NCBI RefSeq assembly: GCF_033842475.1
Contig: NZ_JAWXYB010000018.1
Location: forward strand, 1,657,501 to 1,721,500
Source: Acidiphilium acidophilum
GTDB taxonomy: Bacteria; Pseudomonadota; Alphaproteobacteria; Acetobacterales; Acetobacteraceae
DNA: 64,000 nt
Direction of reading: 5' to 3'
Shown here: piece after piece, positions 19,965-28,616 of the stretch
Position numbering within the stretch: the first letter of the stretch is position 1
How the letters are laid out: every line of letters begins with the position of its first letter
Made by a program: the position numbers and the translations under genes
The notes under the pieces: model-generated
The model's input: the letters and a program-made list of their open reading frames with translations, nothing else
Database searches by the model: none
What the model was told of the DNA's origin: nothing

Positions 19965-20597
19965 ATGAAACGACGCATCATTCTGGCGGCACCGCTCGCG
20001 GCGGTCCTGCCTCTGGCCTTTCCCTCGGCACGCGCTGCTGCCACGGATGGCTCGATTGCCGCACCGGTCACCGCGCTCGATGACGCGTTGATCGCGACGA
20101 TGAAGGCCGGCAGCGCCGGGAAGAGCTTCATGGCGCGCTACGATGCGCTCAAGCCGGTGGTCGAGCAGAGTTTCGATCTGCCGGAGATTTTGCAGGTGTC
20201 GGCGGGACTGTTGTGGTCGCAGATACCGGCGGCGCAGCAGACGGAGTTGCAGACGCTGTTCACCCAGTACACGGTGGCAAGCTATATCAGCAGCTTCGAT
20301 GCCTATGGCGGGCAGCATTTCGAGACCCTTCCGGGGACGCGCAGCGTGGGGGCCAAGCGGATCGTGACCACGGATCTGGTTGCGAAGGGCGGCCACAAGA
20401 CCAAGCTCGCTTATGTGATGACCTCGACCGGGGGAAGCTGGAAGATCACCGATGTGCTGTTCGAGGGCACGATCAGCAAGGTTGCCACGCAGCGATCGGA
20501 TTTCGACAGCCTGATCGCTCCGGGGAATGCGACGAGATTGATCGAGGCGTTGAAGCGGAAGGTCGCAGCTTTGTCCGGCGGGGCGCTCAAGGGCTGA
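19965..20597 (+). CDS. hpnM: Hopanoid-associated MlaC-like periplasmic protein HpnM
   Basis: 210 aa. An N-terminal signal peptide (MKRRIILAAPLAAVLPLAF, cleavage near ARA) is followed by an MlaC/Ttg2D fold: FMARYDALKPVVEQSFDLPEI, QTLFTQYTVASYI, then GGSWKITDVLFEG. MlaC proteins ferry lipids across the periplasm. In hpn clusters this paralogue is named HpnM and is thought to support hopanoid transport with HpnN (not in this window). It sits 17 bp after dxs. Confidence 0.88.
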   Translation: MKRRIILAAPLAAVLPLAFPSARAAATDGSIAAPVTALDDALIATMKAGSAGKSFMARYDALKPVVEQSFDLPEILQVSAGLLWSQIPAAQQTELQTLFTQYTVASYISSFDAYGGQHFETLPGTRSVGAKRIVTTDLVAKGGHKTKLAYVMTSTGGSWKITDVLFEGTISKVATQRSDFDSLIAPGNATRLIEALKRKVAALSGGALKG

Positions 20598-20604
20598 TTG
20601 CGGG

Positions 20605-21777
20605 ATGGTCGACGTACTGCCGGTGCTGGCGGAGGGGTTGTGCGTCGCGGGATTGGTCCAGCAGGCGGTGGGTTCGTGGCTGATCGCGCGGCGGGACCGG
20701 AACGTGGTGCCAAACGACGTATCGGCGATCGGTCTGCCGGGGATTTCGTTGCTCAAGCCGCTTTATGGCACCGAACCTCTGCTCGATATCGCGTTGGAAT
20801 CGTGTTTTCTGCTCGATTATCCGAAGTATCAGATCGTCTTTGGTGCGGAAGATCCGGCGGACCCCGCTCTGTCGCACGTTGCCGCTCTGGCGCGGCGCTA
20901 TCCGGGGGTCGATGTCGCGGTGATGTGCGGGGCGCGGCCGGTGGGGCGTAATCGGAAGGTGGCCAATCTGATGGCGATGCTGCCGGGGGCGCGGCATGAT
21001 CTACTGGTGATTTCCGATGCGGATATCCACGTGCCGCGCGATTATCTGACCTCGATCGCGACGGCCTGGCGGGCGGCACCGGACGGGATGGTGACGAGTT
21101 ATTATACCGGATTGCCGGCGGGGGACGCGTTGCCCTCGGTGCTGGGGGCGATGCAGATCAATCATCAGTTTCTGCCGGGGGCGGCAATCGCGCGGGCGCT
21201 GGGACGGCAGGATTGCCTGGGCGCGACGATGGCGCTGAGCCGGGCCACGCTGGAGGCGATCGGCGGGTTTCCGGCGCTGCTCGATCATGTGGCGGATGAC
21301 AACGTGCTGGGCCGGCGGGTGCGTGCGCGCGGACAGGTGGTGGGGCTGGCGGGGACAATTCCCGCGACCAGTGTGACCGAATCGACGTTTTCGGCGTTGT
21401 TCCGCCATGAGTTGCGCTGGGCGCGGACCATCCGTGCGCTGGTTCCGGGGGCTTATTGGGGGATGCTGGTGCAGTTTCCGCTGTTCTGGGCGCTGGCCGG
21501 GCTGGTGCTGGCCGGGTTTGCAACCTGGGCCTGGGTGTTTCTCGCTCTGGCTTCCGGGGTTCGGTATATCGTGGCGCGGTATCTGGAGCGGCGGCTCGGG
21601 CTTGCAGGGGGTGGCGCGAAAGCCCCGCTGCTTGCCAAAACCGCGCCGCCGTGGCTTTTCCTCTTGCGTGACAGTCTTTCGGCGATCATTTTCGGGGCCA
21701 GTTTCTGGAGCGACAATGTCGAATGGCGGGGCCAGGTGCTGCGCGCGGATAATGGCGCGGCGGCTCCACCGGCTTGA
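20605..21777 (+). CDS. hpnI: Hopanoid glycosyltransferase HpnI
   Basis: 390 aa family-2 glycosyltransferase. SLLKPLYGTEPLLDIALESC, then RNRKVANLMAMLPGARHDLLVISDADI (DxD-type metal site) and a QXXRW-like HELRWARTIRAL are as in HpnI. C-terminal membrane helices follow. HpnI adds N-acetylglucosamine to bacteriohopanetetrol. It begins 7 bp after hpnM and is followed by hpnJ and hpnK, the other steps of composite side-chain synthesis. Confidence 0.93.
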   Translation: MVDVLPVLAEGLCVAGLVQQAVGSWLIARRDRNVVPNDVSAIGLPGISLLKPLYGTEPLLDIALESCFLLDYPKYQIVFGAEDPADPALSHVAALARRYPGVDVAVMCGARPVGRNRKVANLMAMLPGARHDLLVISDADIHVPRDYLTSIATAWRAAPDGMVTSYYTGLPAGDALPSVLGAMQINHQFLPGAAIARALGRQDCLGATMALSRATLEAIGGFPALLDHVADDNVLGRRVRARGQVVGLAGTIPATSVTESTFSALFRHELRWARTIRALVPGAYWGMLVQFPLFWALAGLVLAGFATWAWVFLALASGVRYIVARYLERRLGLAGGGAKAPLLAKTAPPWLFLLRDSLSAIIFGASFWSDNVEWRGQVLRADNGAAAPPA

Positions 21778-21803
21778 GCGGTATATGAGTTAGGATCGAT
21801 GCG

Positions 21804-23228
21804 ATGATGAAGACCCTGTTTTTGCAGCCCCCCTCGTTCGACGGGTTCGATGGTGGCGCCGGTTCGCGCTATCAGGCCAAGCGCGAGATCCGCTCGTTCT
21901 GGTTTCCGACCTGGCTGGCGCAGCCTGCGGCGCTGATCCCCGGTTCGAAACTGATCGATGCACCGCCGGCCAATCTCGGCATGGCGGATGTGCTGCCGCA
22001 TTCGAATGCCGCCGAGCTGGTGATCATTCATACCTCGACGCCATCGTTTGCGAACGATGTGAAGGTGGCGGCTGCAATCAAGGCATCGAACCCGCGGGTG
22101 ATCATCGGCATGATCGGCGCGAAGGTGGCGGTGCAGGCGAAGGAGAGCCTGGAACAGGGCGCGCCGGTCGATTTCGTTGCACGCAACGAGTTCGATTTCA
22201 CGATCAAGGAAATCGCGGAGGGGCGGGCGTTCGCGGAGGTCGACGGGATTTCGTATCGGGATGAGACCGGGGCGATCGTGCATAACAAGGATCGGACGAT
22301 CCTTGAGGATATGGACAGCCTGCCGTTCGTTTCGGATGTGTATAAGCGCGATCTGCGGATGGAGGATTATTTCATCGGCTATCTGCTGCATCCTTATGTG
22401 TCGCTCTATACCGGGCGGGGGTGCAAATCGCGCTGCACGTTCTGCCTCTGGCCGCAGACGGTGGGCGGTCACCGCTACCGGACCCGTTCGGTCGAGCACG
22501 TGATTGCCGAGGTCAGGCAGATCAAGCGCGATTTTCCGCAGATGAAGGAATTGTTTTTCGACGACGATACCTTCACGGATAATCTGCCGCGCGCCGAGGC
22601 GATTGCGCGGGAACTCGGCAAGCTCGGGGTGACGTGGTCGTGCAATGCCAAGGCCAACGTGCCGCGCGATACGCTGAAGGTGCTGCGCGAAAACGGGCTG
22701 CGGCTGCTTCTGGTCGGGTACGAATCGGGTAATCAGCAGATCCTGCACAATATCAAGAAGGGGATGCGGATCGAGGTGGCGCGGCAGTTCACCAAGGATT
22801 GCCACGATCTCGGCATCAAGATCCACGGCACGTTCATTCTTGGGCTGCCCGGTGAGACGCAGGAGACGATTCGCGAGACGATCCAGTTCGCGAAGGATAT
22901 CAATCCGCACACGATTCAGGTTTCGCTGGCGGCTCCTTATCCGGGGACGTTCCTGTACGATCAGGCGGTGGAAAACGGCTGGCTGGATATTGCGAATGCG
23001 GAGTTGATCGACGATCACGGTATTCAGATTGCGCCGCTACATTATCCCAATCTGAGCCATACCGAGATTTTCGAAGGCGTTGAGGTTTTTTATCGCAAGT
23101 TCTACTTCCGCGCACCTAAGATCATGTCGATCCTCAACGAGATGGTCCGGAGTCCGCAGATGATGAAGCGGCGCCTGCGCGAGGGGGTCGAGTTCTATCA
23201 GTTCCTGCGCGAGCGCCACGCTGCCTGA
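21804..23228 (+). CDS. hpnJ: Hopanoid radical SAM protein HpnJ
   Basis: 474 aa. An N-terminal cobalamin-binding-like Rossmann domain (about residues 1-150, starting MMKTLFLQPPSFDGFDG) precedes a radical SAM domain with C207-C211-C214 (GRGCKSRCTFCLWPQ). HpnJ is linked to conversion of the glucosamine head group to the cyclitol ether of bacteriohopanetetrol. Its last 8 bp overlap the likely start of hpnK. B12 binding itself is not evident from a clear DxHxxG motif. Confidence 0.93.
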   Translation: MMKTLFLQPPSFDGFDGGAGSRYQAKREIRSFWFPTWLAQPAALIPGSKLIDAPPANLGMADVLPHSNAAELVIIHTSTPSFANDVKVAAAIKASNPRVIIGMIGAKVAVQAKESLEQGAPVDFVARNEFDFTIKEIAEGRAFAEVDGISYRDETGAIVHNKDRTILEDMDSLPFVSDVYKRDLRMEDYFIGYLLHPYVSLYTGRGCKSRCTFCLWPQTVGGHRYRTRSVEHVIAEVRQIKRDFPQMKELFFDDDTFTDNLPRAEAIARELGKLGVTWSCNAKANVPRDTLKVLRENGLRLLLVGYESGNQQILHNIKKGMRIEVARQFTKDCHDLGIKIHGTFILGLPGETQETIRETIQFAKDINPHTIQVSLAAPYPGTFLYDQAVENGWLDIANAELIDDHGIQIAPLHYPNLSHTEIFEGVEVFYRKFYFRAPKIMSILNEMVRSPQMMKRRLREGVEFYQFLRERHAA

Positions 23229-24018
23229 ACCGCGATCGGTCGTTTTCTCGGCCGATGATTTCGGGCTGACCGAGAGCGTCAACGAGGCGGTGGAGATCGC
23301 GCATCGCGACGGGTGCCTGACCCAAGCGAGCCTGATGGTGGCGGGAGATGCCGCGGCGGACGCGGTGGCGCGGGCCAGGCGGCTGCCGGGGCTGAAGACC
23401 GGGCTGCATCTCGTACTGGTCGAGGGCGCTTCTGTCTCCGGGCATGAACGTTTGTCGCATATCACGCAGGCCGATGGGCGGTTCGGCAGTGATCAGGCGC
23501 GACTCGGGGTGAGGTATTTTTTCAGCGCGGCGGCGCGGCGCGAGCTTGAGACTGAAATTCGGGCGCAGTTCGAGGCCTATCGCGCGACCGGGCTCGATCT
23601 GCATCACGCCGATTGCCACAAGCATATGCATCTTCACCCGACGGTGGCGGCGCTGATGATCCGGGTCGGCCGTGAATTCGGGCTGCGGCGGATCCGGGTT
23701 CCGGCGGAGCCGCCGGCGGTGCTGGCGGCGTGCGGCACGCCGGCGCGGATGGGGGATTTGATGCTGTATCGGTGGTCTTCGCTGCTGCGCTGGCAGGCAA
23801 GGCGGGCCGGACTGGCGACGAGCGACCATGTTTTCGGCATCAGATGGTCCGGGCAGATGACCCGCGCGCGAATCGGGCGCTTGCTGGCGAACCTGCCGCC
23901 GGGATCAAGCGAGATTTATTTTCACCCGGCGACGCGTCAGGACCGGGAACTGGCACGGCTGATGCCGGATTATCGCCACCGTGAAGAACTGGACGCTTTG
24001 TTGAGCGTTTCGAGGTAG
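23221..24018 (+). CDS. hpnK: Hopanoid deacetylase HpnK (YdjC family) with non-canonical start
   Basis: About 265 aa. The conserved metal-binding N terminus reads RSVVFSADDFGLTESVNEA; later sites are TGLHLVLVEG and HHADCHKHMHLHP. HpnK removes the acetyl group from GlcNAc-bacteriohopanetetrol. The motif ADDFG lies upstream of the first ATG/GTG/TTG in frame (GTG 23290), and the frame is closed by a stop at 23164, so translation must start at CTG 23221, ACG 23218 or another rare codon, overlapping the end of hpnJ. CTG is assumed here. A sequencing error is the other explanation. Confidence 0.85.
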   Translation: MPEPRSVVFSADDFGLTESVNEAVEIAHRDGCLTQASLMVAGDAAADAVARARRLPGLKTGLHLVLVEGASVSGHERLSHITQADGRFGSDQARLGVRYFFSAAARRELETEIRAQFEAYRATGLDLHHADCHKHMHLHPTVAALMIRVGREFGLRRIRVPAEPPAVLAACGTPARMGDLMLYRWSSLLRWQARRAGLATSDHVFGIRWSGQMTRARIGRLLANLPPGSSEIYFHPATRQDRELARLMPDYRHREELDALLSVSR

Positions 24019-24201
24019 GCGGCTGCAACAGTATCGGCGCGCACAACGATGCCGCGATTTTCACGCAAACAAATGCTTGATAACACGTTATGGTTGTAAT
24101 ATGCACCGCTCTTGAGAACGTCGTGATGTTGGTGATCGTTTGTTAAGTTTTGTGGACTAGAGACCGACAATCATCTCGCGGCAGCACCCAAGGAGAGCTT
24201 C

Positions 24202-25024
24202 GTGTCAGTTTCTGTATCCCCCATCGGCAGTGTTTCGGTTCTTTCTTCCCTCGGCACCACGCCGATTTCATTCGATATCAGCAGCAGCCTTGTGACCGCC
24301 GTTCAGGACCAGCTGACAGGCAGCATCACCAATGTGGTCAATGCGAATACGTCATACGACCCGATCGTGGCGGTGCCGATCACGCTGGCGGCGGATGGGA
24401 GCACGGCATCACTGCCGAGTGCGGTCTCCGGCTTCACGACGGGCTACGATATCTACCTTTCGGGCACCGTGACGGGCGGCGGATCGATTGCACTGCCGGT
24501 ACAGGCCGCCAGCGGCTCTCGTGGTTTCGCAGCCATTATCGCAACGTTCACCGGGAATGAGACAGTCACCGGCGGTGCAGGCCTCAATGCGCTCGTCGTG
24601 GCTGGAGCCAATACCAATCTGACCTATGATCCGCTGGGCGGCACCGGGGTCACGACCTTGTATGGTGGTGGCGGCAACAATAATTTCACACTCGACGGCA
24701 AGAATATCTCCGCCGTGGTTGCAGCCGGTGACAACACGATCACCGCCGCGGCTTATTCTGCGTCGCCCTACAGCTACAACACGATTTCGACTGCCGGTGG
24801 CAACAATCTCATCACGCTGAATGCCGGGCAGGACACAGTCATGTCGGGCGGGACCGATACGATAAGGGTCGCCAATGCCGGGGATTACATCACCGTATCC
24901 GGGACGTCGGTCGTCAACATGACGACACTGTCCGCAAGCAATTCCGTGGTTGCGACAGGCAACGACGTCGTCAACATGCATGGTACGGGCGATAGCGTGT
25001 CGATCAGCGGCGGCTCCTCCGCGC
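24202..25024 (+). pseudogene. Secreted repeat protein, 5' part, interrupted by IS4-family element
   Basis: GTG 24202 has a strong site AAGGAGAG 6 nt upstream. 274 codons of Ser/Thr/Gly/Asn/Val-rich sequence follow, with beta-strand repeats such as TLYGGGGNNNFTLDGKN and STAGGNNLITLNAGQDTV, resembling RTX/beta-roll or adhesin repeats. The IS enters at 25025 and this part reads on to a stop at 25152 inside it. Joined in frame to 26317-27332 it would make 612 aa. There is no Sec signal; type I secretion is suggested by the C-terminal half. Confidence 0.8.
25016..25024. repeat. Target-site duplication, left copy
   Basis: CCTCCGCGC lies directly before the IS left end and is repeated exactly after the right end (26308-26316). 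Nine bp fits IS4-family groups such as IS10/IS50. Confidence 0.9.
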
Positions 25025-26307
25025 CTCACTCATCCCCTCATTACGTAGCCGGCATGGAATTGCCGAATATGCCGCTGCTGCGCAGCATTTCCGTGAACCG
25101 CCGCATCAGGGGCAGTAGCCGGTGCTTCGGCATGTTCGGGATCAATTCATAGAGCATGCACCCCTGACGGAACAACGAGTGTGAGCGGGTCTTCGAAGTG
25201 TTGGACTTGAGCTGTCGATCCATTCCCAGGCTCTCGCCTGCCGTCCCGAGCATGGTCAGCAGCGCCATCGCAAACGCGCTGATGAGCAGCAGCCGATCGC
25301 GCCGCTCTGGTTCGGCGATGCGGATCTCAGCCATCCCCATCCCAAAACGCAAATCCTTGACGTCCCTGAAGCTGGGTTCGATCGTCCAGCGCCGGGAATA
25401 TTGCTTGATCAATGTCCCTGCAGACGCCACGGCGTCACTGCTCGCCAGGCACCACGGCTCCTTCATGTCACGCGCATGTACGCACACCACGGCACCGACC
25501 TGATAGGCGTGCGAGGCGGTGACGCGCGCACCACGCAGTTTGCGCGCCCGGCCCGATTTGCCGACCCAGTCCGCCGCGGTTCGCGTCTCGCCTGCGGCAT
25601 CGGTGACATGGATGTTGCCGCGGAAGCGAATGATATAGGCAAAGCCAAGCTCCGTAAGATACGCGAACAGCTTGTGGTCACCGAAGCCGCGGTCGGCCAG
25701 GATGGTCACGCGGCAGCCGGGCGGGACAACCTCCGACAGGCGGCGCAGGCAAGTATCCTCGATGGCGTTGCGCTGATCTTTCAATTCCTCTTTCCACATC
25801 GACAGCCACAACAGAGGCATCGCCCGGCCATGCTTGCTCACCAGGTTGAGCGCCAACGTTGCCTGATCGTCGCCGTCGAAATCCGTCCAGTCCATGGCAA
25901 CGACGATGTCGGTCTGCGAACCCACCAGATGCGGTACCCAACGGGCGAAGCTTTCCCAGACGTCGATACTCTCGTTACTGAGCATGCGATCAACCTGCTT
26001 GATCGCGTGCTTGGTCACCAGCCCGCGCGCCTGTGCCAACGCCTGACCGATCATCGCGACGGCGAGCGACGCGCCGGTCATCACGCCCAGTGTCGCAGCA
26101 GACAGGGAGTCAACGCGTTTGGCGTGGAGATCGTGGGCATACAACTCGTCAATGAATGCGCGGATGTCCTTCAACCGCCCACCATCACGCTTTTTCGATG
26201 CTGCAATTCCCATGATCCACCCTCATCCATGCATTCCAACGCTTGGTAGAGAATCGCAGCGAATCGGCGCAATACCTGGACCTATGGAAAATGGGGGGAT
26301 TCCTGAG
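25025..26307 (-). mobile_element. Complete 1283-bp IS4-family insertion sequence
   Basis: Bounded by imperfect 18-bp inverted repeats (25025-25042 CTCACTCATCCCCTCATT; 26290-26307 in reverse CTCAGGAATCCCCCCATT; 14 of 18 match) and a 9-bp direct repeat on both sides. It holds one transposase on the minus strand, opposite to the host gene. The exact duplication and intact transposase imply a recent insertion. Confidence 0.93.
25041..26213 (-). CDS. IS4-family transposase
   Basis: 390 aa DDE transposase. VVAMDWTDFDGD holds the first Asp, ILADRGFGDHKLF the second, and YSRRWTIEPSFRDVK is the Y(2)R(3)E(6)K signature of the IS4 family with the catalytic Glu. The stop codon lies within the left inverted repeat. 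The 94 bp before the start should carry its promoter. It appears full length and functional. Confidence 0.94.
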   Translation of the reverse strand: MGIAASKKRDGGRLKDIRAFIDELYAHDLHAKRVDSLSAATLGVMTGASLAVAMIGQALAQARGLVTKHAIKQVDRMLSNESIDVWESFARWVPHLVGSQTDIVVAMDWTDFDGDDQATLALNLVSKHGRAMPLLWLSMWKEELKDQRNAIEDTCLRRLSEVVPPGCRVTILADRGFGDHKLFAYLTELGFAYIIRFRGNIHVTDAAGETRTAADWVGKSGRARKLRGARVTASHAYQVGAVVCVHARDMKEPWCLASSDAVASAGTLIKQYSRRWTIEPSFRDVKDLRFGMGMAEIRIAEPERRDRLLLISAFAMALLTMLGTAGESLGMDRQLKSNTSKTRSHSLFRQGCMLYELIPNMPKHRLLPLMRRFTEMLRSSGIFGNSMPAT

Positions 26308-26316
26308 CCTCCGCGC
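26308..26316. repeat. Target-site duplication, right copy
   Basis: Second copy of CCTCCGCGC. Removing the element plus one copy restores the frame GGSSALVTGN across the junction. Confidence 0.9.
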
Positions 26317-27332
26317 TTGTGACCGGGAATGTGAATACTGTGAGCGACGGCGGTACGGGGCAGACCATCGCACTCGGAAACGCAAATACGATCACCGGCA
26401 CCAGCGGCGCACCGATTGCGGTGTTCGGTTCGGACAACGTTGTCAATGCTGGACCGACCGGACAATTTTATGCCTATGGCAGCAATAATGTCATCAACGC
26501 GGTTGGATCAGATACGGTTCTCGGCAATGGCACTGCCAATACGATCAATGTCGGCGGCGGTGGCGTCGTTTTTGCCGCAGGTGGCAACGACTCCATCATC
26601 ACGTCGGCAAGCAGCAATGCCTTCGTCGTTGTGGGTGGCTCCGCCTCCAGCGATCTGGTGACGCTCGGCGGTTCTTCCTATGCCTATGTCGAAGGAAATA
26701 CCTCGATCGCGGCGACCGGCACGAATTACATGCTGATGGCTTCGGGAAATAACAGCGCGACGCTTAACGGCGGGTCTCTGGCTTTTGTGATTGCCGGTGC
26801 CGACACGATCAATGCGACCGGTGCGGCAAACGTGTACGGTGGCGGTGGAACCCTCGATTTCATCGGTGGCGCCGGGCACAGCGTCGTCGAGATCGGCGCG
26901 GGCAGCGTGACGGCGTTGGCCGGGTCCGGCGGCATTACCGCTTATGGCGGAACCGAGGGCAATAACTCCCTCGTGGGCGGGAGCGGTTCGAATGTTTTGT
27001 ATGCCGAAGGGACCGGCAGTACGCTGGTTGGCGGCACCGGAAACAATACGATGGTGGCCGCCGCAGGTGCGACGACCATGGTTGGCGGCGCGAATGCGGC
27101 GTTGAACAATTTCGTCTTCAACATGAATAGCGCCAATAGTTCCGACGTGATCACCGGCTTCAGCAACGGACCTGATAAAATCACTTTGGGTTCGGGCGTT
27201 ACGATCACCAATCAGACGATGGGTGTGGGCTCCATCGCTCTCACCCTGAGCGACGGCACCAAGATTTCCGTGATCGGTGCATCGGCGGCGTTGACCGCCA
27301 GCGTCAGTGGTTCGACGACGATTCTGAGCTGA
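26317..27332 (+). pseudogene. Secreted repeat protein, 3' part beyond the IS
   Basis: About 338 residues continue the same frame as the 5' part. Repeats include AFVVVGGSASSDLVTL, GGGTLDFIGGAGHSVVEIG and GSGSNVLYAEGTGSTLVGGTGNNTMV. The end, FNMNSANSSDVITGF, then GPDKITLGSGV, resembles the C-terminal region of serralysin/RTX proteins exported by type I systems. A GTG at 26319 could start translation but has no ribosome site, so it is probably silent. Confidence 0.8.
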
Positions 27333-27794
27333 TACTTCTGGTTTCGGCTGCCTGCATCGTGATGGGCGAACTGCTCGGTCACGCATGAACCTCTTTGCCG
27401 CGGGATCGGTTTCGAGCGATCTCGCTGCGGGAGGGAGTTGAATTTCGTGCAATGGACTGCCGGCTTTCGAGGGCGTGGACGATCAGTCGGGAATGAAATT
27501 TTTACGGCCTTGGGTCGATCGGGAGCCGGACGATACACGCAGCGGTTTCGATGGTGTCTCGGCGGAATGGTCGATCCCTGGGCATGGCGGTGCTGGTCGT
27601 GGATGGCGTGATAGTTGGCTTGAGGGGGCCACTCTGAAGCCGGCGGTAGGACTGTGCATCGGCTATAAATACGTTCGATCGCTGTGGAGCCGGTTGCGTT
27701 TGATCGCTGTGCGCCGCCGATGGGAGCTGATCCGATGTGGCGACTTTTAGTGGCGGCGCTTTCCTTTGACGGCATGGACCAATAACGTCGCGAC
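27333..27794. other. Intergenic region, no gene recognised
   Basis: 462 bp between the repeat-protein end and the methyltransferase gene. A 91-codon frame (27475-27750) has no ribosome site, no recognisable domain and looks non-coding. GATCGCTGTG occurs twice about 30 bp apart near 27675-27710. No terminator with a U-run is visible. Confidence 0.5.
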
Positions 27795-28616
27795 GTGAGC
27801 AAAGTCGGGCATCGGTTTGGACGGGATGCATTCGGTGACGATCCTGCCCGTTACGACGCGGCGCGCCCGGCTTATCCTGATGAATTATACGAGCGGCTTG
27901 AGGCGATTGGCGCGTTGCGCCGCGGAATTTCGATTTTCGAAATTGGTCCCGGGACGGGGCTCGCGACCCGGCGGCTGCTGGACTACCGCCCGCGCCGCCT
28001 GCTTGCCGTGGAGCCGGACTCCCGGCTTGCCGCCTATCTGGCCGATCGATTCCGCTTGCATGAGGGATGTGACGCCCTGGGAATCGCCACGGCACCGTTC
28101 GAAACCGTGGGTCTTGCACCGGAGTCGTTCGATCTCGGCATTGCCGCGACCTCGTTTCACTGGGTGCGGCAACCGGGCGGGCTCGATCGTGTTCGTGCGG
28201 CTCTGTTGCCGGGGGGCTGGTGGGCGATGTGGTGGACGAATTTCGGTACCGCAATCTCGGATGATTTCCAGATCGCGATACAGCCGATATTCATGGAAAC
28301 CCTTGGCGTCGCGGCGCAGGGCTCCCGGACGCGGCTGGCTTTCGACCTCGACCATTCCCGGCGTCGCGATCAGCTCGGCCGTGCGGGGTTTGCGCAGATC
28401 GGGGTTATGAGCTGGCAGCGCCGCCTCCGGCTCACGACCGCAGCGTTGATCGATCTGTATTCCAGTTTTTCAGTGATCAAGGCTCTGCCCGATGGGAATC
28501 GGTCACGGTTGCTCGATGGGCTTGCCGATATCGCCGAGACCCGATTCGGCGGAGCACCGGAGCGGGTGTTCACCACGACGCTCTATACCGCGCAAAATCC
28601 GCTCAGGGCCGGGTGA
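27795..28616 (+). CDS. Class I SAM-dependent methyltransferase
   Basis: 273 aa. SIFEIGPGTGLATRRLLDY is motif I of Rossmann methyltransferases, LLAVEPDSRLAAYL motif II and FDLGIAATSFHWVRQPGGLDRV motif IV and after, as in the Methyltransf_11 group. Substrate unknown. GTG 27795 is the only start that keeps the N terminus (FGDDPARYDAARPAYP). The 3' end overlaps the convergent hydrolase gene by 14 bp. Confidence 0.83.
   Translation: MSKVGHRFGRDAFGDDPARYDAARPAYPDELYERLEAIGALRRGISIFEIGPGTGLATRRLLDYRPRRLLAVEPDSRLAAYLADRFRLHEGCDALGIATAPFETVGLAPESFDLGIAATSFHWVRQPGGLDRVRAALLPGGWWAMWWTNFGTAISDDFQIAIQPIFMETLGVAAQGSRTRLAFDLDHSRRRDQLGRAGFAQIGVMSWQRRLRLTTAALIDLYSSFSVIKALPDGNRSRLLDGLADIAETRFGGAPERVFTTTLYTAQNPLRAG

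Noticed and set aside
23290-24018. hpnK starting at GTG 23290
   Set aside because: This start would remove the conserved ADDFG metal-binding motif that is plainly encoded upstream in the same frame.
24077-24102. Promoter TTGATA...TAATAT before the repeat protein
   Set aside because: Both boxes are good but the 14-bp spacer is too short for a sigma-70 promoter.
26319-27332. Independent gene starting at GTG 26319
   Set aside because: It continues exactly the frame of the gene before the IS, and no ribosome site precedes it.
27475-27750. 91-codon frame in the gap before the methyltransferase
   Set aside because: No ribosome site, no recognisable domain and odd composition; left as intergenic.
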